Shown: positions 1-8,205, counted from the stretch's first letter. The stretch: DNA of 12,381 nucleotides from Flavobacteriaceae bacterium (GCA_019090365.1 JAHRWC010000170.1:1-12381), one strand, 5' to 3'. Notes: a model not told the origin generated them from the sequence alone. Numbers and translations: made by a program.

Positions 1-2419
1 TACGTGTCATAGCTCCACAATTGTAATGCTCTAACTCACGATTGGTGGTTAATATATAAGGAAATTCTTTAGCGTGAGAAACCAACTCTTGGGTTTCTTC
101 CCAAGCGTTAAACTCAAAATATCCTTTACCTCTTTTAAAATCTACAGTATGTAAAATTTGTGTTTCTGTTCCATCTTTTGCAACGGGCCATTGCATACCA
201 TTTTTCCCTAATCGATCCCAAGAAATACCTGCGAAAAATGGAACGATTTGAGAAATCTCTTCTAACATACCATCGGGAGTATAATCTGCTTGTGCATATC
301 CCATTTTATTCATGATATCCACTATAATTTGTCCATCTGGTTTACTTCCAGGAATTGGATCAACCACTTGTCGAACCGCCTGTACTCTTCGCTCTCCATT
401 AGTGAATGTTCCACTTTTCTCCAGGAAAGATGCTCCAGGTAATATAACATCTGCATATTTAGCAGTTTCAGTCATAAACAACTCTTGTACAATTACAAGA
501 TCTGTTGCTTCCATGGCTTTAATTACTTTTTTAGTATTTGGATCTGTTTGTACAATATCTTCACCAATCACCCATATTGCTTTCAATTTTCCATCTAATG
601 CTGCATCAAACATTTCTGGAATCTTATACCCTATTTCTTTAGGAACTTCAACTCCATAAAATTCATTGTACTTTTTATTAACCTCCTCATTGGTCACATC
701 TAAATATCCAGCACCTTGATGTGGTTGAACTCCCATATCTGCACTTCCTTGCACATTGTTTTGACCTCTTAATGGATTCACACCTACTCCTCTTCTACCT
801 ATATTTCCTGTTAATAAGGCTAAATCTGCTATTTGCATTACCGTAAATGTTCCTTGCGAATGTTCCGTAACTCCTAATCCATGAAATGACATTGCATTAG
901 GTGCAGTTGCATATGCATACGCAGCTGCTTTTACTTGATTTCTATCTACTCCAGTAACTTCTTCTAGCGCATCAATGTCTATATTTAAAATTTCATTTTT
1001 AAATGCTTCAAAACCTTCAGTTCTATTTTCAATAAATGAATCATCTCCAATATTTTCAGTAATGATATAATACATCATCATATTTAGTAATGCCACATTT
1101 GTACCTGGGCGTAAAGCTAAATGATGTGTTGCATATCTTGCCAACTCTGTTCTTCTAGGATCAATTACAATAGAAACATTATCTGCTTTCATAGCAAATT
1201 GTTTCAGCTTTGCTCCTGTAACTGGATGTGCATCGGTTGGATTAGCTCCAATTACCATGATACAATTTGTATCTTTTAAATCATCTATAGAATTTGTTGC
1301 TGCTCCTGTACCAAAAGTACGTTGCATTCCTAAAGCTGTTGGCGAATGACAAACACGAGCACAACCGTCAATATTATTAGTTCCTATTACGGTTCTAATA
1401 AATTTTTGCATTAAATAATTTTCTTCATTTGTACAACGTGCTGAAGAAATTCCTGCAATTGAATCGGAACCAAATTCATCTTTATATCCTGTAAGCTTTG
1501 TAGCGATATACTCATATGCTTCATCCCAAGATACTTTCACAAAATCACCATTTCTTTTTATCATTGGAGAATCCAAACGATCTTGATGGTTATAAAATTT
1601 AAAGGCATAACGACCTTTAATACACGTATGTCCTTGATTCACTTCAGCATCATAAGGTGCTTGAATACTTAGTATTTCACCGTTGCTTGTTGAAACTTCA
1701 AGATTACAACCAACTCCACAATAGGTGCAAATTGTACGAGTGGTGTCTGTAGCGGTAACTCCTTTTGATTGAAAAATATCTGAAATAGCTGAAGTAGGAC
1801 AGGCTTGAGAGCATGCTCCACAACTTACACAATCAGAATCCATAAAGGATTGATCCAACCCTTTTATAATGGTAGTATCAAACCCTCTACCTTCCATGCT
1901 CAAGACAAATTCACCTTGTACTTCATCACAAGCTCTAATACATCGATAGCAATTAATACATTTCGATAAATCTGAAGTCATATAAGGATGTGATAAATCT
2001 TTTGGAGTATCTAAATGATTGGCTCCTTCAGGGTATCGAACATCTCTTAATCCAACAGTAGCAGCAACATCTTGTAATTCACAATTACCACTAACCTCGC
2101 ATGTTAAACATAAAAGAGGGTGATCTGATATGACTAACTCAATAATATTTTTTCTTAGCTTCTGAATATTGGGTGTATGTGGTTGAATATACATTCCTTC
2201 AGAAATAGGAGAATGACAGGAAGCCATGGCTTTTGTTTTACCTCCTTCTTCTAATGCAACATCAACACTACAAACTCTACAAGAACCAAATGGATCTAAA
2301 TTTGGTGCATCACATAAAGTGGGTACTGGTTTTTCACCCATATAACGTTTCATGAACGTTAATATCGTTTCACCGCTTTCAATTTCGTATGGTTTATTAT
2401 CTATATAAGCAACTTTCAT
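1..2419 (-). CDS. fdsA: NAD-linked formate dehydrogenase alpha subunit, Cys-type, 3' end cut by window edge
   Basis: Catalytic subunit that oxidises formate to CO2 at a Mo or W bis-MGD centre. The 806 codons seen from ATG 2419 read open to the left edge; family members run to roughly 900-980 residues, so mainly the C-terminal dinucleotide-binding domain is missing (its start, LTTNRELEHYNCGAMTR, is visible). The N-terminus is NuoG-like: [2Fe-2S] ligands C36, C47, C50, C68; a His-Cys3 cluster site H100, C104, C107, C113; then two ferredoxin-type [4Fe-4S] motifs at C154/157/160/164 and C197/200/203/207. The MopB domain follows, with CTYCGVGC (C231, C234, C238) and C266, then K268. The active-site motif CARVCHSP puts Cys357 where selenocysteine-type enzymes have Sec, followed by His358. 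The start lies 19 nt after the beta subunit stop, implying one operon. The fdsA name follows architecture; fdhA or fdhF may be used elsewhere. Family call is secure; preferred metal is not visible. Confidence 0.96.
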   Translation of the reverse strand, partial: MKVAYIDNKPYEIESGETILTFMKRYMGEKPVPTLCDAPNLDPFGSCRVCSVDVALEEGGKTKAMASCHSPISEGMYIQPHTPNIQKLRKNIIELVISDHPLLCLTCEVSGNCELQDVAATVGLRDVRYPEGANHLDTPKDLSHPYMTSDLSKCINCYRCIRACDEVQGEFVLSMEGRGFDTTIIKGLDQSFMDSDCVSCGACSQACPTSAISDIFQSKGVTATDTTRTICTYCGVGCNLEVSTSNGEILSIQAPYDAEVNQGHTCIKGRYAFKFYNHQDRLDSPMIKRNGDFVKVSWDEAYEYIATKLTGYKDEFGSDSIAGISSARCTNEENYLMQKFIRTVIGTNNIDGCARVCHSPTALGMQRTFGTGAATNSIDDLKDTNCIMVIGANPTDAHPVTGAKLKQFAMKADNVSIVIDPRRTELARYATHHLALRPGTNVALLNMMMYYIITENIGDDSFIENRTEGFEAFKNEILNIDIDALEEVTGVDRNQVKAAAYAYATAPNAMSFHGLGVTEHSQGTFTVMQIADLALLTGNIGRRGVGVNPLRGQNNVQGSADMGVQPHQGAGYLDVTNEEVNKKYNEFYGVEVPKEIGYKIPEMFDAALDGKLKAIWVIGEDIVQTDPNTKKVIKAMEATDLVIVQELFMTETAKYADVILPGASFLEKSGTFTNGERRVQAVRQVVDPIPGSKPDGQIIVDIMNKMGYAQADYTPDGMLEEISQIVPFFAGISWDRLGKNGMQWPVAKDGTETQILHTVDFKRGKGYFEFNAWEETQELVSHAKEFPYILTTNRELEHYNCGAMTR

Positions 2420-2438
2420 CTATTTCTTTTTTAGCAGG

Positions 2439-4100
2439 TTACGATTTATTAAAATACACTCTTAATTCATCTTCAAAATACATCAATGCATTTTTCACAG
2501 GAAGTGGTAATCCCCCTCCTAATGCACATAATGACCCTTGTTCTAATGTATCTAGTAAATCGTTAAACAATTCGTAATCAATTTTATAATCATCTTCTGT
2601 TCTCGCTTTTATAAGAAGTTCTTGACCTCGTTTAGAACCTAATCGACAAGGAAAACATTTCCCACAACTTTCAAATGCTGTAAATTCGAATAAATGCTCT
2701 ATATATTCAATCATTGGAAAATCTTCTGGAATACATACTATCGTTGCATGCCCTAAAAGAAAACCAGCATTTGCAAATGATTCAAAATCTACACTTAACT
2801 CATTTATTTTGTGTACAGGAACGATTCCACCTAAAGGACCACCTGTATGAAACGCTTTCACAGGAGCATTAAATCCGCCCCCTAATTCGTTAATTACTTT
2901 ATCTAAAGAGGTTCCCATTTCCACTTCATATATTCCGGGATTGTGAAAAAATCCGTCCAATGAAATAAGTTTTGTTCCTTTAGATTTTTCGGTTCCTAGT
3001 GTAGCATATTCTTCACCAGAAGTTTTAAAAATATAATATAATGCTGCTAATGTTTCTACATTATTAACAACGGTAGGTTTTCCAAACAATCCTTCTTGTG
3101 TTGGATATGGAGGGCGAATTCTTACTTCTGGACGTTGTCCTTCAATAGAATTTATTAAAGCAGTTTCTTCTCCACAGATGTAAGAACCTTGTGCTCTAAT
3201 TATCTTGAAATGAAAATCGAATCCACTTCCTAAAATATTTTCACCTACTAAGCCTAGCTCTGTCATTTTATCAATCGCCTCTTGAATAATGATTGGCGAA
3301 TCTGGATATTCAGCTCGAATGTATAATATTCCCCAATTAGAATTCATTGCATATCCTGCTGCAATCATACCAAACAACACCATGTAGGGTTGCTTTTCCA
3401 TTAAATATCTATCTGAATATGCTCCAGGATCACCTTCATCTGCATTACAGATTACATACCGGATATTTGAAGGAGTATCTTTTGCACTCTTTAGTTTTAT
3501 ACCCATCGGAAATCCTGCTCCTCCTCGACCTCTTAATTTTGAGTTTTGGACCTCTGTTAAGCATTCTTCTGATGTTTTATTTAATGTTTTTTGTAATAAA
3601 CTTTTTAGAAAATCATAGCCTTCAAATTCACTAGTTAAAGCCTCTGTACAAGAAGATTTCACGCTATAATTATCATTGTGATCCATCATTTCATGCTTAA
3701 TGATTTGAGAAGTCTCTACTGAAGATTTTGCTGAATAATTCTTTCCATTATATTGAAATGCACCATTTTCATGACACCTTCCTAAACAGGTCATATGTCC
3801 AATTTCTGATGCATCTAAATGCTCTTCTAATTCGTCATACACTTGCTCTTGTGTGCCTGCGCACAAACATGCAGAACCATTACACACATAAGCTTTTTTG
3901 CCCTTATTTTCAGGTTTCAAAAAATCGTAAAAGGAAGCGGTACCAAAAGCAGTAGCGTTACCAATTAGAAATTCATCTGAAAGCTTTTTTAATTCTTCAT
4001 CTGATAAAGTTCCTGTTTCTTGAGCAAGTTCGCCCATTTTATTAAAAAGATTATTTTCTAACCCTTTTTTACTAGATAATTCACTTAAATTCTTGGACAT
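2439..4100 (-). CDS. fdsB: NAD-linked formate dehydrogenase beta subunit, NuoE-NuoF-type fusion
   Basis: Diaphorase subunit, 553 aa, that would pass electrons from the alpha subunit through FMN to NAD+. Residues about 20-125 form a NuoE/thioredoxin-like [2Fe-2S] domain with C73-x4-C78 and C105-x3-C109. From about 160 it is NuoF-like: the glycine-rich GRGGAGFPMGIK (191-202), ADEGDPGAYSDR (about 220-231), YICGEETALINSIEG (about 307-321), and the [4Fe-4S] motif ESCGKCFPCR with C479, C482, C485 plus C525. The start is ATG 4100, 7 nt after the fdhD stop. The frame extends to a TTG at 4127 inside fdhD (nine extra residues), which I consider less likely. No separate NuoE/FdsG-like gene is seen here, so the fused domain may do that job; one elsewhere in the genome is not excluded. 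HoxF or NADP-hydrogenase diaphorases look similar, but the neighbours favour formate dehydrogenase. Confidence 0.93.
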   Translation of the reverse strand: MSKNLSELSSKKGLENNLFNKMGELAQETGTLSDEELKKLSDEFLIGNATAFGTASFYDFLKPENKGKKAYVCNGSACLCAGTQEQVYDELEEHLDASEIGHMTCLGRCHENGAFQYNGKNYSAKSSVETSQIIKHEMMDHNDNYSVKSSCTEALTSEFEGYDFLKSLLQKTLNKTSEECLTEVQNSKLRGRGGAGFPMGIKLKSAKDTPSNIRYVICNADEGDPGAYSDRYLMEKQPYMVLFGMIAAGYAMNSNWGILYIRAEYPDSPIIIQEAIDKMTELGLVGENILGSGFDFHFKIIRAQGSYICGEETALINSIEGQRPEVRIRPPYPTQEGLFGKPTVVNNVETLAALYYIFKTSGEEYATLGTEKSKGTKLISLDGFFHNPGIYEVEMGTSLDKVINELGGGFNAPVKAFHTGGPLGGIVPVHKINELSVDFESFANAGFLLGHATIVCIPEDFPMIEYIEHLFEFTAFESCGKCFPCRLGSKRGQELLIKARTEDDYKIDYELFNDLLDTLEQGSLCALGGGLPLPVKNALMYFEDELRVYFNKS

Positions 4101-4107
4101 ATATAAT

Positions 4108-4956
4108 TTAACTTGCTTTGTTCTCAATTCCTTTTTCTGAAGGAAGAGAAGGTTTTTTTAATTTGGTTCGTTGGGGATTTGAATAACAGGTAATTCTACC
4201 ATTTCTACAAAATCCGAATAATGTTATTCCTAATTCCTTTGCATAATCTACTGCTAATGATGAAGGTGCTGAAACTGCAGCTAAAAACGGGATATTAGCC
4301 TTAAAACATTTTATAATAATCTCATAAGAAACTCGACCACTAACAGTCATAATAGCCGCTTTTTTTAATTCTTTAGCTATTATTAAATCTCCAATCACTT
4401 TATCTACAGCATTATGCCTTCCAATGTCTTCTTTTGTACTTAACAATTTTCCATCTCGTGTAAAGGCAGCAGCTGCATGAGTTCCACCTGATTGATGGAA
4501 ATCAAATTGATGTTTTTTCATTTTCTTAAATAATGAATTTATTAATTCATTATCTACTTTTTCATCATCTTTTATTGATTGTCCCGTAAAATCAATATCT
4601 CCTAATTCTGTTCTACCACAAATTCCACACGATGATACTGACAACAGGCTTCTACTATTTGAATAACCTTCTCCTAATTCTTCTTCAGGAATCGTTAATT
4701 CAACAATAGTAACAATGCCTCTTTCATTTTCTTTCTTTAAAACTAAATTAAAATTGTAGCTCGCATTTTTAATAATCCCTTCAGAATGAAGCATTCCTCT
4801 TACCAATGAAATATCATTGCCAGGCGTACGCATAGAAACTGTAAATGGAGACCCATTTATATTAATTTGCAAGGCTTCTTCAACTGTTAAAGCGTCAACT
4901 GTTTTAAAAACAGAATCATCCTCAAACCTCTTTCCTTCGTAGTTTCTTGTTGCCAT
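4108..4956 (-). CDS. fdhD: Formate dehydrogenase sulfurtransferase / accessory protein FdhD
   Basis: 282-aa FdhD-family protein. In the family it moves sulfur from the cysteine desulfurase IscS to the bis-MGD cofactor, making the sulfido ligand the formate dehydrogenase needs. Visible marks are the sulfur-carrying loop SSCGICGRTELGD (C110 and C113, matching the CxxC of E. coli FdhD), GGTHAAAAF at 157-165, EDIGRHNAVDKVIG at 176-189, and SGRVSYEII around 206-214 with SAPSSLAVD at 229-237. Length is normal and ATG 4956 is the first good start. It is the first gene of the cluster, 7 nt ahead of the beta subunit start, so enzyme and maturation factor are made together. A candidate promoter (4987-5017) and a palindrome (4960-4975) precede it. 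Function by family is firm; dedication to this enzyme is inferred from position. Confidence 0.97.
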   Translation of the reverse strand: MATRNYEGKRFEDDSVFKTVDALTVEEALQININGSPFTVSMRTPGNDISLVRGMLHSEGIIKNASYNFNLVLKKENERGIVTIVELTIPEEELGEGYSNSRSLLSVSSCGICGRTELGDIDFTGQSIKDDEKVDNELINSLFKKMKKHQFDFHQSGGTHAAAAFTRDGKLLSTKEDIGRHNAVDKVIGDLIIAKELKKAAIMTVSGRVSYEIIIKCFKANIPFLAAVSAPSSLAVDYAKELGITLFGFCRNGRITCYSNPQRTKLKKPSLPSEKGIENKAS

Positions 4957-4959
4957 TGA

Positions 4960-4975
4960 CTTAATTTAAATTAAG
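4960..4975. promoter_or_regulatory. Perfect 16-bp palindrome before fdhD, candidate operator
   Basis: CTTAATTTAAATTAAG equals its own reverse complement over all 16 bases. It ends 3 nt before the fdhD ATG and lies just downstream of the candidate promoter, where a repressor could block early elongation. It does not match the FNR/CRP pattern TTGAT-N4-ATCAA. In AT-rich DNA such palindromes can arise by chance, and as RNA it would form only a weak 6-bp stem. The operator role is inference. Confidence 0.35.
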
Positions 4976-4986
4976 GGTACAAAAAA

Positions 4987-5017
4987 CGAAGTTAGCTTAT
5001 TTTTTGGTGTAAAGCAA
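4987..5017 (-). promoter_or_regulatory. Candidate Bacteroidota promoter for the fdhD-fdsB-fdsA operon
   Basis: On the minus strand TTG (5017-5015) is followed after 20 nt by TAACTTCG (4994-4987). This fits the Bacteroidota layout of a TTG near -33 and a TAnnTTTG-like box near -7, with one mismatch (C for T). Transcription would begin near 4980, giving a 5' UTR of about 25 nt that contains the palindrome. It lies in the 85-nt gap between the aldehyde dehydrogenase remnant and fdhD. The prediction rests on pattern only. Confidence 0.45.
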
Positions 5018-5041
5018 TCGCCAATTAAATATGAAGTACGT

Positions 5042-5719
5042 TTATAATTTAAAGACGCTCTTTATTGCTTTTAATTTTTTGGAAGAAATTGGAGAATATT
5101 TCAATGGAAATTCTAACCATGTTGGTTTGTCAAGAATGCTTTTATAATGTGAAAAACACTGAAAACCAGCTTCTCCATGGTAGCTTCCAAACCCACTAGA
5201 ACCAACTCCACCAAAAGGCAAATTACTATTTGAAATGTGCATAAGTGAATCATTGATTGCTCCACCTCCAAATGATATTTCAGATAAAATTTTATTTTTC
5301 ACCTTTCTATTATTTGTATACACATAACAAGCTAAAGGTTTTGGTAATTGTTTAACTTGTTGAATTGCTTCATCAAGGTTATTGTATGATATTACAGGTA
5401 AGATAGGGCCGAATATTTCTTCTTGCATCACTTCATCTTTAAATGAAACTGGATGCATTATTGTAGGTGAAATTAGATTATTCTCTGAATTTGTTTCACC
5501 ACCGTAAAATATGTTTTCGGGTGAAAAAAGTTTAGAAAGACGTTGAAAATTTCTTTCATTAATAATCTCAACATAATTTTTATTTTCAACTGAATATTGT
5601 TGTTTTTCAATTTCTTGTTTTGCAAGTTTTAAAAAATCATCTTTAATAAATTGGTCTACCATTATATAATCTGGCGCAATGCAAGTTTGCCCCGCATTTA
5701 AATACTTAGCCCAGATCAT
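5042..5719 (-). pseudogene. Aldehyde dehydrogenase, C-terminal fragment (catalytic half) after frameshift
   Basis: 225-residue frame encoding the second half of a class-3-like aldehyde dehydrogenase. It starts exactly where the upstream fragment stops: its ATG (5719-5717) overlaps the upstream TGA as ATGA. It holds the catalytic cysteine in LNAGQTCIAPDY (Cys13 of the fragment, equivalent to Cys243 of ALDH3 enzymes), EEIFGPILPV (100-109), and the conserved end PFGGVGSSGFGSYHGEAGF. Alone it lacks the NAD-binding half and the general-base Glu, so it should not be an active enzyme. A separate short protein, translationally coupled through ATGA, is formally possible, but the cut runs through one folding domain. 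Inserting one base restores a normal protein of about 453 residues. Whether this is true gene decay or a sequence error cannot be decided here. Confidence 0.85.
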
Positions 5720-6402
5720 CGTTTAACTGTCATCTTTAAATTACAATCCTTAGTAATAAAAGTGGGTGATTTTCCTCCTAATTCAAGTGTAACAGGTGTT
5801 AAATGTTTTGCTGCAGCTTGATACACAATTTTTCCTACAGTTGTACTTCCCGTAAAAAATATTTTATCGAATTTCTGTTCTAATAATTCAGTTGTTTCTG
5901 GAATTCCCCCTTCAACTACTTTAAAAAAAGAAGGGTCAAAATTATTATTTATTATAGAAGTCATCACCTTACTGGTTTCGACAGCAATTTCACTCGGTTT
6001 TAGAATCACAGTGTTTCCTGCTGTTATTGCAGCAATAACAGGCGATAATGAAACATAATAAGGATAATTCCATGCTCCGATTACAAGGCAAACTCCTAAA
6101 GGTTCAGGAATGATATAACTTTTAGCTGGAAAATTTAAAAGATTAGTTCCAACCCTTTTTCTTTTAGACCAGCGGTATATGTTTTTTTTAGCTTCTTTTA
6201 TGTCTTCATAAATAAGAGCAAGTTCACTTATAAAGGTTTCAAATTCAGATTTTTTAAAATCCTTATAGATTGCTTTATAAAGTAGCGTTTCATTCTCTTT
6301 TAATACTTTCTGAAGTAAGTTAAGTTGTGATATTCTAAACTTTAATTCTTTCGTTGCATTTGAAGCAAAAAAAAGATATTGTTTCTCTACGATTTGGTGC
6401 AT
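5716..6402 (-). pseudogene. Aldehyde dehydrogenase, N-terminal fragment (NAD-binding half) before frameshift
   Basis: First half of the same NAD(P)-dependent aldehyde dehydrogenase, which would oxidise aldehydes to acids. I start it at ATG 6402 (MHQIVEKQYLF, 228 residues); the frame opens seven codons earlier only at a TTG. Counting from 6402, visible motifs are GAWNYPYYVSLSPVIAAI (about 109-126, with the oxyanion Asn), GNTVILKPSE, FFTGSTTVGK (about 182-191, nucleotide binding) and VTLELGGKSP (about 204-213, with the general-base Glu). The frame then ends DCNLKMTVKR-stop, exactly where homologues continue into a K/R-x-x-W-x-K-x-x-N-x-GQTC stretch, found here in the next frame. The break is consistent with one missing base in the last Arg codon. 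The remnant lies 53 nt after the lipoprotein gene. The short-chain or fatty-aldehyde class is inferred from class-3 likeness; the substrate is unknown. Confidence 0.85.
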
Positions 6403-6455
6403 TATCAGGCTTAATATTTTCAATAAAGATAATAAATAATAATCCTAACTATGAA

Positions 6456-7325
6456 TTAATTAATTGCTGGAATTAATCCTCTTAATCCCATATCTACAAC
6501 TTGTTCACCTATTGCAGGTTCAAATTTTCCATCAGAGTTGACCTCTGTCCATTCAAAACTATTATTGATTGAAAAAGAAAGAGTAAGTTCCTTATCTTCT
6601 GATATAATACCTGTATGATTAAAAGAATTTTCAAACTGCCCGGTAACTACACAAGATCCTTGTGGAATTGGAGAGGTATCAAATAATGGGTTTGGAACAG
6701 TAATAGCTCCTTCTGGCGCTTGTCCTTGAGAAAGAAAACCTAAAGCTTCAAAAGCCCAAAACCCTTGTAATTTATTTTCGTTGACATCAACTGTTGTATT
6801 ATTTAAATCGAAAGAAGTGATATAAGTGTTATAACCAACAAAGCTGGCTAAAGTACCTTCTATTTCAATACCATTAGTAAGTACATCAACATTTCCTTCT
6901 TGATAGGCTAAAGAAATACGTACCCAATTATATTCACCCTCAGGTATTTCATTTAAAGGCATTTCAAAAAACACTTCATTATTCCCAGCGAAAGAAGCAC
7001 TTTGAAAATCTATAGCTTTAGCTCCTCCTGCATTTGTTTCGGCTCCATTAAAAATAATAACACCTTCTCCTAAGGGTGTCAATGCTGATGGTGCTAATTC
7101 TATATAATTTGCACTCATTCTACCAATATCAGGAGATTGAGCTGCATTTCCTATTGGAATATCTGACGGAAGTCCAAAATTATTTAAACGCTCTTGGTTA
7201 GGGTCGAATTTAAATTTGACTATTAATTTATAATCATCATCGCAACAATTAACATCATCATCACTTTTACAAGAAATTATAGATGAGAAAATTAATAAAC
7301 CAATAAGCATTTTTAATGGATTCAT
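6456..7325 (-). CDS. Putative surface-exposed lipoprotein of unknown function
   Basis: 289 aa beginning at ATG 7325. The N-terminus is a type II signal peptide: MNPLKMLIGLLIFSSIIS followed by lipobox Cys19. The residues after Cys19 (KSDDD) are acidic, as in the lipoprotein export signal that sends Bacteroidota lipoproteins to the cell surface. A second acidic patch, CCDDD, follows at 27-31. The remainder has no transmembrane segment and looks beta-rich, with many short Asn/Gly/Thr-rich strands and a C-terminal DMGLRGLIPAIN. I do not recognise a domain or assign a function. It starts 68 nt after the carboxypeptidase-regulatory-like gene, in the same direction, so co-transcription is plausible. 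A 7-bp AT-rich inverted repeat (7329-7335 with 7343-7349) sits just before the ATG, but it is too weak to call. Confidence 0.85.
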   Translation of the reverse strand: MNPLKMLIGLLIFSSIISCKSDDDVNCCDDDYKLIVKFKFDPNQERLNNFGLPSDIPIGNAAQSPDIGRMSANYIELAPSALTPLGEGVIIFNGAETNAGGAKAIDFQSASFAGNNEVFFEMPLNEIPEGEYNWVRISLAYQEGNVDVLTNGIEIEGTLASFVGYNTYITSFDLNNTTVDVNENKLQGFWAFEALGFLSQGQAPEGAITVPNPLFDTSPIPQGSCVVTGQFENSFNHTGIISEDKELTLSFSINNSFEWTEVNSDGKFEPAIGEQVVDMGLRGLIPAIN

Positions 7326-7393
7326 GGATTCGTTTTTTAACTAAACGAACTGAATATCATTTTGGTATAGATATAGTAAGTTGTAGATTATTA

Positions 7394-8167
7394 TTAGCCT
7401 CTATCACGGTTAAGTACCTTGTACTCTTCATAGCATTCGCTTATAGCATCAAGAATTTGCAAATCATTAGCGGTACGGATAAAATCTTTAGAGTAACTAC
7501 AGTTATTCAAAATTTCATCAATATCAACTCGTTCTAGTTGCAAAACCATCATTAAAGTTTCTCTGTCAAATTTTGATTGAAGAAGGTTTCTAATTTCATC
7601 ATCCTCTTTCATCTTACGTAACTTACGCATTTGTTTGGGTCGCTTTCCGAAGACATTATAAAGGAAATCAGCGGGATTAAATATTGCACTTAACACCTTA
7701 CTAACCGCGCCAGGTTTTGTGTTTCCTCCTTCATACCCTGTTCCAACACCTGCAATACGGTAACGGTAATTATCGTAAATAGGAATAATCTTAGCATCAA
7801 CTTCAACATATCCAGTAAGTTGAACTGGACGAATAACCACTTCTTCTAAAGCGATACTTAGTTCGGTCATTTTAATTCTAATCTTTCCGTATTTCAACCA
7901 ATCATTAGTTACACGAACTCGAATAGATTTGAAACCTAAATAAGAAAAATATAAAGTATCATTTACCTTTGCACTAAGATTAAAATCTCCTTTTTCGTCT
8001 GTAACTGTACCTAAAACTTTATTAAGGTTTACGATATGTACATTTTGTAAAGGTTTATCATTAGCAGCATTAATCACTTTTCCATCAATAATGGGATCTA
8101 CTTCATCTTGAGACCAAGCAGTATTTGCGATTAATAATAGTAACAGAAGGTATAGTGTCTTTTTCAT
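7394..8167 (-). CDS. Secreted protein with carboxypeptidase-regulatory-like domain
   Basis: 257 aa from ATG 8167. Residues 1-19 are a Sec signal peptide (MKKTLYLLLLLLIANTAWS, probable cleavage before Gln20). Residues about 27-112 resemble the CarboxypepD_reg-like beta-sandwich common at the N-terminus of Bacteroidota outer-membrane proteins: DGKVINAANDKPLQNVHI, then GTVTDEKGDFNLSAKVNDTLYFSYLGFKS. The remaining 145 residues carry a basic stretch (KRPKQMRKLRKMKEDDE, about 174-190) and a largely helical, charged C-terminus. There is no TonB plug or barrel, so this is a stand-alone periplasmic or envelope protein, not a SusC-type transporter. It lies 82 nt after the helicase stop and 68 nt before the lipoprotein, possibly as an envelope gene pair. 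The fold is recognisable; no function can be assigned. Confidence 0.88.
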   Translation of the reverse strand: MKKTLYLLLLLLIANTAWSQDEVDPIIDGKVINAANDKPLQNVHIVNLNKVLGTVTDEKGDFNLSAKVNDTLYFSYLGFKSIRVRVTNDWLKYGKIRIKMTELSIALEEVVIRPVQLTGYVEVDAKIIPIYDNYRYRIAGVGTGYEGGNTKPGAVSKVLSAIFNPADFLYNVFGKRPKQMRKLRKMKEDDEIRNLLQSKFDRETLMMVLQLERVDIDEILNNCSYSKDFIRTANDLQILDAISECYEEYKVLNRDRG

Positions 8168-8205
8168 AATCTTTGTAAAAGTAAATGATTAGACTAAATT
8201 TTTGA

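Noticed and set aside
312..659. Plus-strand open frame opposite the formate dehydrogenase alpha gene
   Set aside because: It lies wholly antisense to conserved MopB coding sequence and has no recognisable protein features. The same applies to plus-strand frames at 2389-2577, 3347-3634, 3728-3955 and 7316-7537.
1346..1351. Selenocysteine at the formate dehydrogenase active site
   Set aside because: The codon is TGT (Cys), not TGA, and no SECIS-like element is needed or seen.
4101..4127. Upstream TTG start for the formate dehydrogenase beta subunit
   Set aside because: It would overlap the end of fdhD and add nine residues with no domain content; the ATG at 4100 lies right after the fdhD stop and gives a normal N-terminus.
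5712..5730. Programmed -1 frameshifting in the aldehyde dehydrogenase
   Set aside because: GTTAAAC resembles a known viral slippery heptamer, but the zero frame here reads GTT AAA CGA, not TTA AAC, and no stable downstream hairpin is evident. A plain deletion or sequence error is simpler.
7329..7349. Inverted repeat ttcgttt/aaacgaa before the lipoprotein gene as a terminator or operator
   Set aside because: Seven AT-rich base pairs with a 7-nt loop and no U-run on the transcribed side; expected by chance in such DNA.
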